Assembly: GCA_032358165.1 (NCBI GenBank)
Contig: JAALGY010000041.1
Location: 496,001 to 560,000, forward strand
Reading direction: 5' to 3'
DNA length: 64,000 nucleotides
From: Diplosphaera chodatii
Lineage: Eukaryota > Chlorophyta > Trebouxiophyceae > Prasiolales > Stichococcaceae
Part shown: positions 37,288 to 49,138 of the stretch, in pieces
Numbering within the stretch: the first letter of the stretch is position 1
Layout: each line of letters starts with the position of its first letter
The notes under the pieces: model-generated
Databases searched by the model: none
Told to the model about the DNA's origin: nothing
Seen by the model: only the letters and a program-made list of their open reading frames with translations
Position numbers and translations under genes: made by a program

Positions 37288-40200
37288 ATGAAGCCAAGCG
37301 CGTGGACAGGTTCGGCCTGGGGCAAGGGGCCAGCGAAGGCTAGCGACGAACAGGATTATGAGGGCGATGATGCATGCGGGATCTGCTTGAATGCACCAGA
37401 GGCGGTGTCCCTGCAGCCCTGCAAGCACAAGATATGCGAGAGCTGTGTTGATCGCCTGCGTTACCAGCTCATCTCCACGGTGGGCCGTTCATCTTCCCAA
37501 GATGCAATGCCGTCAGCCAATGTATATCCAGGACCATCAGGTCAGCTGACGTCAAGCATGCTGCTGAGCTCTGCAGGCTGAGAGTGGTGTGAAGTGTCCC
37601 TTCTGCCGCGGCTTTGTGTCAGACTACAAGAACGCCGCAGAGTGAGCATCATATCGTTGAGGCATCTCATGGAGCAGAACAACAGAAACACACCTTGCCA
37701 TCTGCTGTCCAGCGCATGCCGCATGTCTCACATCCCTTCATGTGGGTCCTCATGCAGCGAGGGCGACTCCTTTGCTCTATCAGATGCTCAATCCGCAGCC
37801 CGCTTCGCTGCCAAGGCCCGCGAGGCAGCAGCACATCGGAAGGTGGGCTCAGAGGTGTCGGAACTGTCTTGCACAGCACAAGCTGCACAGTACAAGGTGC
37901 ACTTCGTGTGAGCTTGCAAAGTCGCCGCCTGGCTTGTAGCAGTCAGCATCGCCCTCCACTACAACCCTGGTCTGCCATAGCAACCACAGGCGCCGGCGCA
38001 GCAGCCCGCGATGGTGGCAGCGCATCCCCGGCCGCATCCCAGGCCCCAGCATCAGCATCAGGCGGCGCTCAGCTACGGCGCCCTGGCCAGCCGCCTCTGG
38101 CACTGCCCCAAGTGCCGCATCACAAACTCCCAGGACCAGCGGGAGTGCATGCAGTGCAGCGCCAGCGCATCCATGGGTCTGCCAGTCACACTCGCCATGG
38201 TGTCTCCGTCAGTCGGTCGGGTGGGCGCCTGACCTGCCTCGCCATTGGGCCCGCTGCCTCTGTATCCAGCCAACATGGTTTCCACAGGCACCCGTGCAAC
38301 ACGGCACCGCCCCCTTTCTTTTCTGTGGCGTTGTTTGAACAAACCGAATCAGTCACGAAAACCTCTGAATGCAGGAGCCTGTGGCGGGGAGCCGTGCCGG
38401 GGACTTGGTGAAGCTGTGCAACGAGAAGCACCACTGGCAGATGAATCAGGCGTTCCAGGCGGCGGGCTCGCCCGCGCTCGAGGGCGGCGGCGTCCTCAGT
38501 GAGTGGTCACCACCACGGCGGCCTGCGCCTGGAAGCTGGAAGCTGCGCACAAGCCATGGGCATCCACATCGTGCAGGGGCGACTGCAGCAGTGGTCGGGT
38601 GGCTGTTTCAATGGACATGGCCAAGGCTCTGACAGTCGTCCACACCTGCTACACAGGTGGGAGCCGCGAAGCTGTGCTGGCAGCCGTGAAGGTCAAGGGG
38701 CAGGCGCGCCTGGTGCACCTTGTCAGCACCATCACCGGTGCGCTTAGTTCCTCATCCCTCCTTCATGCGCTCGGTGTGAGCTGGTGCACTCCGCCTCGTG
38801 CAATTCAGATGGGGCATTGGCATTCATGTGCCTGACCCATACGCACTGGTGATGTCACGCATGATGGTATCTGACAAACACATGGGTGCAATGGCGTCTT
38901 TTTCCGAGTGTGCACCTGGTGCCTGTGCTGGAGTGCAGAGGCAGGGCGCTGGCAGGATGTGCTCCTCCATCCCTTCGGCAGCTACACATTTCAAGACTTG
39001 CTTCTGGCTGCTGCCTACCTGCGCCAGCACATCACCGCCCTGCATGAGGAGGTGCGGTCTCTGTGGAAAGTTGTAAGTTTAATGCTGTGGCTGCTGCGGT
39101 GAACATGGGTTCAGACTTCTTGCTGCAGCTTGTACCTCATGTGTATCCGTGTGCACAGTATTCTGATTGTTAATGACGTTGTATGAAGTAGCGGGCACAG
39201 CAAATGTGGCGGGGGGTGTGACCGACTGCAGAAGTTGCATGGGGGCCAAGAGGCGGCCCTTGCATGTGGCTCATGGTGACCATCTGCACGCACAGGGGGT
39301 GGTTTCCGCAGAAGCCATGCTGCGGGCGCTCGGAGGTCCGCCGCCACAGGGAGACATGCTGGGTGAGGCGCTCGGCTGCTATTGAGACCGTGCACCCGCA
39401 TGCTTTCTGCAGCGTGAACATGGCAGCAGTGATGGGGTCGCAGCTGCATGTGATGCCAGTGTGTGCAGGCACTGCTGGCGACACGGCACCGCGTCAGTGC
39501 CGAGGTCTCAGTCTGCTGCTGCGGGCCGAACGAGTGGCATGCAACTATGCAGGCATGCTGGTCAAGCCGCTAGTGGATGAGGCGCTGCCCACCTTGCAGC
39601 ACGAGAAGGGCTGGTTCGTCATGGCGCGCCTCAACAACCTGCCGGACGCGGAGCGCGAGATCGCTGCGGTGCTGCGCGCGCTTGCGCCGCACATGCCTGG
39701 CATGCTGCACCTGCACACGCGGGCCAGCCAGCTGCACAAGGCCGTATGGCGCCTGGTGACGCCCTTTCTGCCACTCGGGACGTACACCAGCATGAGGTGC
39801 TGCATCTGGGGTGGCACAGCGCCACAGCTGGGGCACACCTGTGATGTGCGGTGTCTGCCCTGCCACTGGACGTCGGGCATCTGCCAACATGCTGGTGGAG
39901 GTTCCTGCAGACTGTGCTGCGCTTGACAGGAGCATTGGGCTGTACTCTGGTGATCGGTCAGTTGACAAGGATGCAACTTGTGATGACGTTGAGCTTTCAC
40001 ACCTGCAGTGCGATGCGCTGGAGGCCGGCACGCCACACCGCAGGGAGGCAGCCGAGGGCCTGGCGGCCATTGCGCAGGTGGGTTTAGGGTTTACACTTTG
40101 CAGTCCAGGGTGCGGCACCTTTCAACCCCAAACGTGGCTTTTGATGACAGCTATTGTCTCGCTTCGATGGCAGCGTCGTCTGGCAAGCCGGCTTGTGAGG

Positions 40201-42059
40201 TTGCTGCTCTGCCCGGCCAGGTGTTCTTGGACAAGCCGGGCCTGCTGCTGCCGACGCTGCAGAACCTGCACTCCTTCCGGCTTCCCATCCAGGCGCTGCA
40301 CGGCATCCCGCAGGCTGCCTGCCTCAAGGTGGGCATGAGCCACGGCGCTGGCAACACATGCTGCAGCCAACATAGGGTGCTGGACAGCCTTGTCAATGGC
40401 CAGCGCAGGCCGAGTGGTGCCTGTGGCAAATGGCTGTGGGTTTTACTGTCAGGGGCGCCATTGTCTGCTCATCATGTTTGCGTACTCTGCAGCTCGGCCG
40501 TCACATCGCAGAGGCAGCTCAGAAGATCTCGACGGACGCATTTGGCGCCAAAGCGCTTGAGCTCCTGTTCTACCTTCACGCCAAGGCCCCTGCGTGAGTA
40601 CCTGCAGTACCCTGTGCATGTGAAGTCCGTCAAGCTGTGTCTCGCACCCACCACACCTGGTTTTGAGCCAAGCTACGCCATCACCTTCAATGCCCGCACA
40701 CACCAGCCGCGCTCGGGGTTGTGCACAGGCATCAGCACTTCTGACCCCGCTGACATTGTCCTGGACTGGTAGCCTGATTGCTGCAGGGACCAGGACGCCC
40801 TGCGGGACCTGATGTGCCTGACGGCCAAGCACCTGTGCGGCAGCTACGCAAACCTGGCGGTGCGCCTTTGGCGTCGATACATCTCCATGCGGCTCATCGG
40901 CCATGCGTCATATCATGTGCTCTGTGCCTGCTGCCTCAGGGAGGATCATGTGCTGCACGTGCTCCCGCAGATGTCGGGCACCGAGGGGGCGAAGCTGGTG
41001 CGCGCCGTGATCACGCGCCTCGCCCAGGAGGGCGAGGAGGACTGGTTCGGCTGGGTGTGCTGCGAGCTGACTGTGCAGGTGGGGAGACACCCCTTTGCAC
41101 ATGGCAACGATCAGGGCATGGCTGATGGGCACCTGCCATATGCAGGGTGTGCTGCAAGCTGAGTATCTGTGGCTGATCATACCCAATTCCGTGTTGTAAA
41201 CAGTGCTGCGAGCACTTGCTGCAGACTGAACGTGAAATCGGTGCTACTGACAGCGCAAGAGCGCTCCTGGGGGCAAGTAAGCCCGATCTGTACCAACGAT
41301 GCTGTGCGCAGGCCAAGCGGCTGGCGGGGTATGCTCCGGGGTGGGCGACGTTCATGCACGGCCTCGCGCAGCCCATCATGGACGACACGTCCGTGGAGCA
41401 GCACCTGCGGGTGGGCATGCGCGCTGCCGTGACCCATTCCTCTGCACTCCTATGCCGCACGCCCATTGACCACTTGCCAGCTGCCGGCTATGGATCCATG
41501 TTTGCTGCGTTTTGAGCATGTATACCACTGGTGCAACCTAGAAGACTCCATGCATGACGACCATGTCCTGCTGCCCGCCAGGCTTTTAAAAGCAGTTGCT
41601 GTGCCATCTGCAGCATCTGTGGGCCCAGGTGGACGAGGTGCTGGGCGCCGAGGCCTCCCTGTGGTCCACCCGCCGTCGCCTGGCGCAGAGCCACCCCCAG
41701 GTGCGCTAGGGTTCTGCAAGTGTCGCTGACAGACGGGTCGCGGGTCTGGGGAGCAGCAAGCTGGCGCCTCTGCTGGGATGCTGCTAGCACACAGTGTGTG
41801 GAGGTGAAGATGCGCAGGCGCCTGCGCGGCGGGCAGAGTTGTCTGTGCTGCCATAGTCGTCATGACCATCTGTGATGATCCTGCAGACGCCAAGGCCACC
41901 TTCAGAGCGATGCGCAGTACAGCCCACCGTGGTTACCGCACCGCTGCCATCGCCGCCGCCTTCGCCGGCTCCCCCTGCTGGAGCGCAGCCAGCAGCAGCG
42001 CCAACGGCCAATACAGCAGCAGCCCGGGCGCCTCTGCCACCAGCAGAAACAGATGTTCC

Positions 42060-42094
<35 letters not shown>

Positions 42095-44619
42095 CGCCAC
42101 CGCCCGCTGCCAGCGTCACGTCACAAGCGCTGACGGCGGCCTCGGCGGCAGCCGCATCAGCACCAGCAGCAGCAGCGCTTCCTTGGCAGCAGCCGCCGCC
42201 ACCCGCGCTACCGCCGCCGCCGCCGCCACCCGATCAGCAGCGCAGTGGCCCAGCAAGTGTGGTGGTCCCTGCAGCCAGCAGCCAGGTGCAGCAGTTCCTC
42301 CCCCTTGCTGCAATGGGCTAACGCCGTGTGCTGATTGCGCTACTGCCTGCTTCGTTAAGTTCACAAACAATCCCCTTACTTCTGCTGAAACGCTGCAGGT
42401 GGCACCTGTGCCAAAATCAGCCAGCCTCAGGTTTGGCAGCTTCGATGATGTCGATGCCACGGCAGCGGCAGTGGGCGGGCTGTCACTGTCTGCACCACCC
42501 AACGACATGTCCTTGCCACAGCGCACAGGTGCACAACTTGTTGGTTTCGTGCTGGCTCGTGTGACGGAACTGATCCACACGCATCGAGCAGGCACTTGGG
42601 TGCTTGTTGACTGCAATTGTTGCACGCCATAGCACCCTCAGCTGCCCAGTGGGCGTCGAGTGAGTGGAACGCATTGATCGTACCCGACACATGCATACTG
42701 TCTATCTCCGCAGTGCCTGGCAGCCCGGCGGGGCGGCCGCACAGCCGCGCAGCCTCGGTGTCGAGCCCCGCAGCATCCACTGGCAGCAGCGCCTTCGACA
42801 TGCAGATGTTCTTCCCCAGTGCAGGTCAGCCGACAGCAACTGCTCCATTCTGTGCTGCACACTCCAATGTTGCAGTGCCACAAGCAGGTGTAATTGACAA
42901 CTGCCAACCACCTCCAGACCTCCAAGTCCCCTTGCTTGCTTCATGATTCAGCAACGATCCACTGCAGGTGCTGCTGCTGCAGCCGCGCCGCAGCAGCTGC
43001 AACAGCAGACACAGCAGCAGCAGCCTCCTTTGCAGGCAGCTGCTTCACAGCAGGTGACAGCGGCGCCACAGCAGCTGGTGCCGCCGCCGCCGCCGCCGCA
43101 ACAGCAGCAGCAGCAGCAGGCGCCACCAGCCTTTGGTCAGGCAGCAACTGTACAGGCAAACGGCCTGCAATCCGGCATCCCCACTCCAGCCGGCATCCAG
43201 CCGGGTACTCATCAGCAGCCACCCTTCTCGCAGCCAGCCGGACATCAGCAGTCAGCATTCTCTCAGCCAGCGGGTCAGACGCCAGGGTTGGCGCAACAGT
43301 CTGCTGTATATCAAGGCACCTTCGGCCAGGGCTACTCACAGGCTCAGCAGCAGCAGCGGCAGGTACACCAGCCGCCGCAGCAGCCGCATGGTCCACAGCG
43401 ACCTGACTTTGCCCCGCAGCCGCAGCAGCCTCCGCCGCGGCCCCAGCAGCAGCAGCAGTTACATCAGCCGCGGCCCCCGGCAGTGCAGCAGCCACAGTCA
43501 CCACACCAAGCACAGGTGGGTGTCGTGCATGCCATGGCGGTTTCCTGTTTCCATGATGCTGCACGCTCTGCAACTGACCCTCTGTAGAGGCCCTGATTGC
43601 CAGCCCAGATAACAAACAAGTGGTAATGGTGATCATCGGAGCTGCAGGTGCCATTCCAGCAGCAGCTATCGTGGCAGCAGCAGGAGCTGCAGCAGCAGGC
43701 GCAGGCGCAGCAGCCGATGCGGGTGAGGCTGGATGCTGCATCATGCAGCTGTACAATTTCTGTGCACCACAGCAGCGCATGGCTGACGCAAGACCACCTG
43801 CAGCACAAGCAAGCACTTGACTGCCTTGCGAGTAATTCTTCTGCTTCTTGAGGATGCCCACGGTGACTGCCTGTGTGACAATGTAACTTGCTGCTGCTTG
43901 CAGGCAGCCAAGCGTGCAACGCGAGCATATCAGCCACCGGGCGCAGCGCCCAATGGCCCTGTGGCCGCTGCGCCCACCCACGCCGCTGCCCCGTCAGCTC
44001 CCAATGGGCTGCCCCCACAGCAGCGGCCGCCACCGCCGCGCAAGGCGTACAACCCAACGCCTGCGCCGCCGCCGCCCCCACCAACCGCCAACCCCAACCC
44101 CAGCAACGTGCCAGGGCGCCTGGCAATTGGTGCTCTGTCCTCGCTGGCGGGGTCCCGCGAGCCGGTAATACAATTCACATGACATTGTTATGGGTGCTAA
44201 TTGGAGTGTAATCGTGAAACTGTGCCAAGCTGTCGTCAAAAGCTGGCGATATGTCCCTGCCGGACATGGACACTGCTGGCATGCTTTGCATTCAAGCGCC
44301 TGTACCTCAACGGGTCACTGGGCTTGCCCTATGACGTTGACAGGTCACCAGCAGGACCTCGCTTTCGCACGCCAACGGCACCGCATCGGCAGCGGGCCCA
44401 GCAGGCGGCGCGGCTGGCGGCGTTGTGGTGCAGCAGCAGCAGAATGGCTGGGGCGGGGGCGGCTCGGCGGCAGAGCGCCAGGCGGCGCCTTCGGTGCCGC
44501 CGCCGCCGCCTGCCGCCCCCACAGCACGCGCATGGCACTGCCCCCTGTGCACCTACCACCACACGGGCCGCGAGGCGGAGTTCCTCAACTGCGCGATGTG
44601 CGGCAGCGAGAAGCCATGA
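37288..44619 (+). CDS. RING finger / PUF-like repeat / RanBP2 zinc-finger protein
   Basis: Twenty-two exons, 1,320 residues, in frame: 37288-37479, 37577-37641, 37758-37842, 37990-38199, 38375-38498, 38636-38737, 38939-39069, 39296-39362, 39553-39796, 39930-40077, 40221-40328, 40493-40593, 40787-41078, 41225-41410, 41593-41700, 41887-42285, 42399-42528, 42714-42824, 42968-43515, 43648-43722, 43904-44164 and 44344-44619. Residues 30-74 form a C3HC4 RING (C30, C33, C45, H47, C50, C53, C71, C74). Residues 151-170 form a RanBP2-type zinc finger (WHCPKC, then CMQC). Residues about 226-720 are helical, with PUF-like cores such as LLHPFGSYTFQDLL and STDAFGAKALELLFYLH. A long Q/P-rich tail follows, and a second RanBP2 finger (WHCPLC...CAMC) lies at the C-terminus. 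This suggests an RNA-binding E3 ligase, which is inference. Borders near 40860-40930 and 41593 are less certain. Confidence 0.72.
42059..42096 (+). repeat. CAG trinucleotide run encoding polyglutamine
   Basis: An uninterrupted run of about eleven CAG codons lies in exon 41887-42285 of the RING/PUF-like gene and encodes polyglutamine (VPQQQQ..., then APPPA). Further CAG/CAA-rich stretches lie in the 42968-43515 exon. Length polymorphism is expected. Confidence 0.85.
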
Positions 44620-45306
44620 GACTGAGGCTCAATGGCTTCCAGCATTGCTGCACACGAACGTGCCAGAAATAGATGCAGAATGAGGGTCAAGTACGAGCAG
44701 GTGCTCTTAGCGTTTGGTGCGGCATATGGTGTTCTGTTCCTAGCGGATTTGATTCGGCATTTCCTTGCTGGAAGCGGTACCATGCAGGTGGTCATGCGTG
44801 CTTTCATGCTGAGGGTTATGCGTGTGATCTCAGGTAGAGGTGCTTTCGGTGCAAGCACTGGAAGAGGGAACAGCATGCAGGCTTCCTTGCTCATGCTGGC
44901 ATGCACACATACAGTTGCTGTTCTGGCCCCAACACCTAAACCCTTGTCTCCGGACCTTGTCACTGCCACATTGGCGCAAGTGCATGTCACCATGAGTTAC
45001 ACGATGCCAATCAGCTGTGAACAGGCTTGACAGGCTCTCTGCTCCAAGCTTGAGCAAACTCCATTGCTGGACGTTTTAGCGTGTTCGGTGGCAACTCAGC
45101 AACCTCCGACCTTGGGCCATCACCCCGTTGACTGCTGGCTTCCGAGGATTTCGAGCTGGCAATGGAGGCCGCGGAGACTCCGTGAAATTGTTCTGACAGG
45201 AAAAGCTGAAAGAGCAGTAGCCAACAACGTTTTGTGCCACACGATGACCATCAGCTTGTAGCTGCAGCAGCGGCGAGCGGGGGGTGGTGTGTCCCATCAC
45301 AGCACC
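44620..45306. other. Intergenic or 3' UTR between RING/PUF-like gene and DUF1279 gene
   Basis: Nothing convincingly coding. A 132-codon open frame from 44632 has a hydrophobic segment, but it begins 12 bases after a stop codon and has no splice support. I take the region as 3' UTR plus promoter. A good acceptor near 45264 could mean that the DUF1279 gene has an upstream 5' exon here. Confidence 0.5.
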
Positions 45307-45968
45307 ATGTCGCAACAGATCAAGGACTTGATGCGAAAGTATGGAAAGGTTGCAGTCGGCGTGCATTTGGGAGTATACGCCACCACATTTGCTGGTAAGA
45401 AAGCAGTAGCATGCATGTGTGCGCTGATCCGCGCTTTGGTCTGCCGACGCTCGATGTGTTATCCTAGTGATAGCCGACCTTGTTAGCAGCATCTGAAGCT
45501 ATACGGATGCATTTGCTTGGCGTTCATGCACAAATGAGGTATGCAATGACTGCGCATGCCGTGGTGTTGCAGGCTTGTACCTCGCGGTTCAAAGCAAGCT
45601 GGATGTGGAGAGCACGCTGCAGAAATATGGCCTGCTGAGCAGTAAGTGTGTTTGGCTCACGTCGTTCAAGTTGGTTGGTGGTCAATGGCTTTTGGTTGCC
45701 ATTGGCATGTATGGAGCAGAGCAGTGTGTGACTCGATTTTGCAAGACTGTACCACTGTATACGTGACCAAGTCTTGTGTGCACCCACTTGCCAAGCACGT
45801 CTGCTTGCAATTGCAGAACGGGAAGCTAATGCCGAGCCAGAGGGGTGGTTCCAGAAGACGGTGGCAGGCGGCGGCTCAGCAGCGCTACTGGCATTCCTTT
45901 GCAATAAGGCGCTGCTGCCCGTCCGGGTGCCGATCACGGTTGGCCTCACGCCTGTAGTGGCACGGTGA
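45307..45968 (+). CDS. DUF1279 (FAM210-like) membrane protein
   Basis: Three exons, 45307-45394, 45573-45641 and 45817-45968, encode 102 residues: MSQQIKDLMRKYGKVAVGVHL at the start, then ESTLQKYGLLS, a short hydrophilic stretch and TVAGGGSAALLAFLCNKA followed by LLPVRVPIT. This matches the DUF1279 pattern (K(Y)GKVAVGVHLGVY, LCNKALLPVRVP). Relatives such as FAM210A/B act in the mitochondrial inner membrane, and plants have organellar versions. No targeting peptide is visible, so an upstream exon may be missing. A strong donor overlaps the stop (CG/GTGAGG at 45964), so a further exon at 45987 ending in TAG (residues RVPGCRFKLENCYPESA) is an alternative end. Confidence 0.8.
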
Positions 45969-46476
45969 GGTCACTGTCCGCTGCAGGGTGCCTGGCTGCA
46001 GATTCAAGTTGGAGAACTGCTACCCGGAGTCAGCATAGCGCTCTGTGACGAAGGTCATGTGGTGTACTGTTGGGTGTTCAGATGCCGACTGGTATGGGTG
46101 TGCTGGTGCAGGGCCCTCCGCCAATCACAAGCGAGGAAGGCCTTGTGATGCAGGTCACATACCGTTAGGATGCCGCTGTATTAGATGGTTTGCAGGAAGA
46201 TTTGCCCTGACACCTCATGCCAGTTATGAATGCTGGCAAAGCAAGCCAGTGCCAAGGACTGTGGTCCATTGTACGCTGTAGCCATTAGGTTTGCAGCCCT
46301 TCCAATAGCGGCAGCAACAACTCAAGTTGGTTCAGTGTGCTGATTGCGGTACAAGCGCTGCACATCAATAGCACCTCTGCCTCAGCCATGCAAAAACGAT
46401 CGTCAGCGGTCCTCACACAGTTGCATGTCCAGCTGGTGAGATGCTCCAACTGCCTGGACAGCAACCCACAACCTGA
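45969..46476. other. Convergent 3' region of DUF1279 and NUP50-like genes
   Basis: The two genes converge and about 500 bp separate their stop codons. I find no clear TGTAA signal for either and nothing coding. Confidence 0.45.
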
Positions 46477-49138
46477 TTACGACGGCACATGCTCCTTGAT
46501 CTTGTCGTGGAAGGACTTGCCCTCCTCTGCCGAGCGCAGCCTGAAGTTGACCAGCGTCATCGCTGGCTTAGCGTCACCGGCATCACCATCGCCACTGCAA
46601 CAGACAAGGGGCATGACATGATGAAAGTCGCAGCAGGGACAATGGCAGAAATGCAGCGCATTCACGTTCGTCGGCACCTGCAGCCATGCTGGCAGGTGTG
46701 GCATGACCACGCCGTGCACACAGAAGCACATTACCCACCCTGGGGCATCGGCGACCTCCAGCGTCATCAGCACCATCGCCTTCTGCTGCTGCATAGACAG
46801 CCCCTTGTACAGGCTGGCGTTCAGCAGCACCCTGTGCTGGCAGCAGGTGATCGGCCCCATCAGCGTTGAAGCTGAGCAAAAGTCGAGTTTCGGACAGGCC
46901 AGAAGTATGTATGACAAGAGTGGGAGAGAATGCAAGCACACCTGCCGGACTCCATGGTGAAGACCAGGAAAGGGGTATTGGGCCCCGAGTCGCCCGCCTG
47001 CTGCTTTGCGCGCCGCAGCGTCAGGTTGCCGCGCCCCCGGTCCTCCCACTTCTTCGTCACCTTGTCCTGCGGTGAGCGCCTGGCAAGCTCTGGAAGTGTG
47101 TCGAGGAGTGCATTGCAAGCTGTGAGGGTGTATGTGAGGGCTAGACACCACCACCAGCAGGCCAACCCCACTATTCATGCGCCTGTTCCACACATGCCAG
47201 AAGCAACCAATGTGTGTCATTAGTTCACGCTCCTGCATCCTGCACCCTGCCCGACAGTCGTTGGTAACCTCTTGTCAAGCGATCAGCCGCCTGCTCACCT
47301 GGAAGTACAGCTTGGCGTTGTCACGGTACAGTATATCCGCCGCTGAGTCGTCCAACTGCACTTGGACCTGCAGAGACCACAACTGCATGGTGTGCACAGG
47401 CTAACCGTGTGCTTGAACCTGACGGCGCAACACTTCGGCATGCATGTGGTGTCAGACAGAAGCTGGTTGCCATGTTGAGGACATGATAAAGCTGCTGACC
47501 TTGTCCTCCGGGTTCTCGTCTGGTGCATCAGCGTTTTCGTTTGTGTCCGCGCCATTCTGCGCGGGCGCCGACGCCGCAGTCCCGCTGGCAGTGCCTGCAG
47601 TTGTTCATACTGCTTGCGTCGAGACCACACAGACAGCGCTGTTAACGCCAGATTGTTGTCCCCATCAAATGCACTTGCCTGCAAATGCGCGTTGCTGAGG
47701 CATACTGGTCAGTATGCAACACCCTGTTTGCAGATGATGGGCAGTGCCTGGCACCTGCATTGCCGCCGTTGGAGAAGGAGAACAGCGATGGCAGCGGCTT
47801 CGTCGGTGGTGAGGCAAACAGGCTGCTGGAAGATGTAGCCCCAAATGGAGCACCAGTGCTGGAGCTGGCGGGCAGCAGGCTGACCGCTGCTGCTGAAGTG
47901 TCTGCTGCCGCCGATGTGGCGGCAGACAGCGGCGCTCCGAAGGAGAAGCCACTGCTGCCAAAGAGAGGCGCCTTGCTGCCAAAGACGCTGCTGCTGGCGC
48001 TGCCTGCTGAGGCTCCTGAGCCGAACCCGGCACCGCTACCTGTGCCTGCCGCTGCACCGCCAAAGCCAAAGGCACCTGAAGTCGACGCCGGCGCTGCTGC
48101 AGGGCTGCTGGTGCCAGCTGCGGGCATGCTGCTGCCGCCGCCAGCACCAAAGGCAGTGCTGAAGTTGTACGCTGGCGGTGAACTAGCTGGAGACGCCGCG
48201 GCACTGCCATTGCCAGCATCGTGGCCGCCGCTGCTGCCAGCCGCCATGCTGACACCGCCACTGCTGAAGTTGAAAGCTGGCATTGGCGGCAGCTTGCCGC
48301 TGCCAAAGCCGCCGAGTCCCGATGGAGCTGGAGGTGCAGGCGTCGGCGTGGGGATGCCCTTCAGGAAGTCTGCCACGCTGGATGACTGCTGCGCCTGCGG
48401 CGGGCTGGTGTCTGCGGGCGCTTGGCCGGCTGCGGGCTGGCTGGCAGTGACGCCGAACCCAAAGCCGCTGCCGCCAGCGGTGCCGAAGCCTCCTGACGCT
48501 TGTGAGCCGGCAGCCCCCCCAAAGGCGCTGCCGAAGCCATTGGCGCTGCTGCTTGGCGCACCTCCTGCTTCCTTTGCCCCCTCCTGCTTCCCCTCCCCTT
48601 CCTCCTCATCAATCACATCTGAAAACTCGGACAGCAGCTCCTGCAGCAAGGTGCTAGATAGTTGGCTAAGCTTCATGTATATTGAGCATCATCGTACACG
48701 CTGCAACAGGGCAGTCAGTGACGCAGGTCTGCATGCACATTTGCGTGTGTCAGATAATCCTCGACGCCCTCTGACCACAGCTCCGCTGGCTTCTCCTGAT
48801 TCTGCTCCTGCACCCACCTACGGCAGCACAATATAAGCCAGCAGCGTCACCTATGCAACTTCGGGCTGCGACCACCTCTGGCAAAGCTTCTGACATGCCG
48901 TCACAGATGTAATATACATACATGGCGGAAGCACTCACTTGCAGAACTGGCTGTTGAGGGCGCGCAGAGTCTGGGCAAAGTCCACGCGTCGGTTATCCAG
49001 CTTGTCCTTGCTCTGCAGCACTGCCCACTGATCGGGGACGTGCGTCTCATTGGTAAGAATGGTCGGCATGTGCATGCAGTCAAGCCGTCATCCCACCTTA
49101 GCTGACTGCAGGTCCGAGCTGGCACGTCGCTTCTTCAT
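46477..49138 (-). CDS. NUP50-like FG nucleoporin with C-terminal Ran-binding domain
   Basis: Nine exons: 49097-49138, 48939-49027, 48739-48817, 47755-48640, 47500-47594, 47299-47367, 46942-47066, 46739-46831 and 46477-46594, encoding 531 residues in frame. Start MKKRRASSDLQSAK; a conserved helical segment (RALNSQFCKWVQEQ, AELWSEGVEDYL, LSEFSDVIDEEEG); residues about 80-365 rich in FG, GFGFG and FNFS repeats; then an acidic spacer and a Ran-binding domain (VQVQLDDSAADILYRDNAKL, KWEDRGRGNLTLRRAK, RVLLNASLY, LVNFRLRSAEEGKSF). It should act at the nuclear pore, binding RanGTP during import-complex handling. The first acceptor of the RanBD exon at 46831 was chosen because it joins ESG to RVLLNASLY in frame. 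Confidence 0.88.

Noticed and set aside
44632..45030. 132-codon open frame with a hydrophobic segment
   Set aside because: It starts 12 bases after the stop of the RING/PUF-like gene, has no homology that I recognise, and fits a 3' UTR.
37288..49138. Functional link between the RanBP2-type fingers and the nearby NUP50-like Ran-binding protein
   Set aside because: The shared name is coincidental. RanBP2-type zinc fingers and RanBD domains are different folds, and eukaryotic neighbours need not share a pathway.
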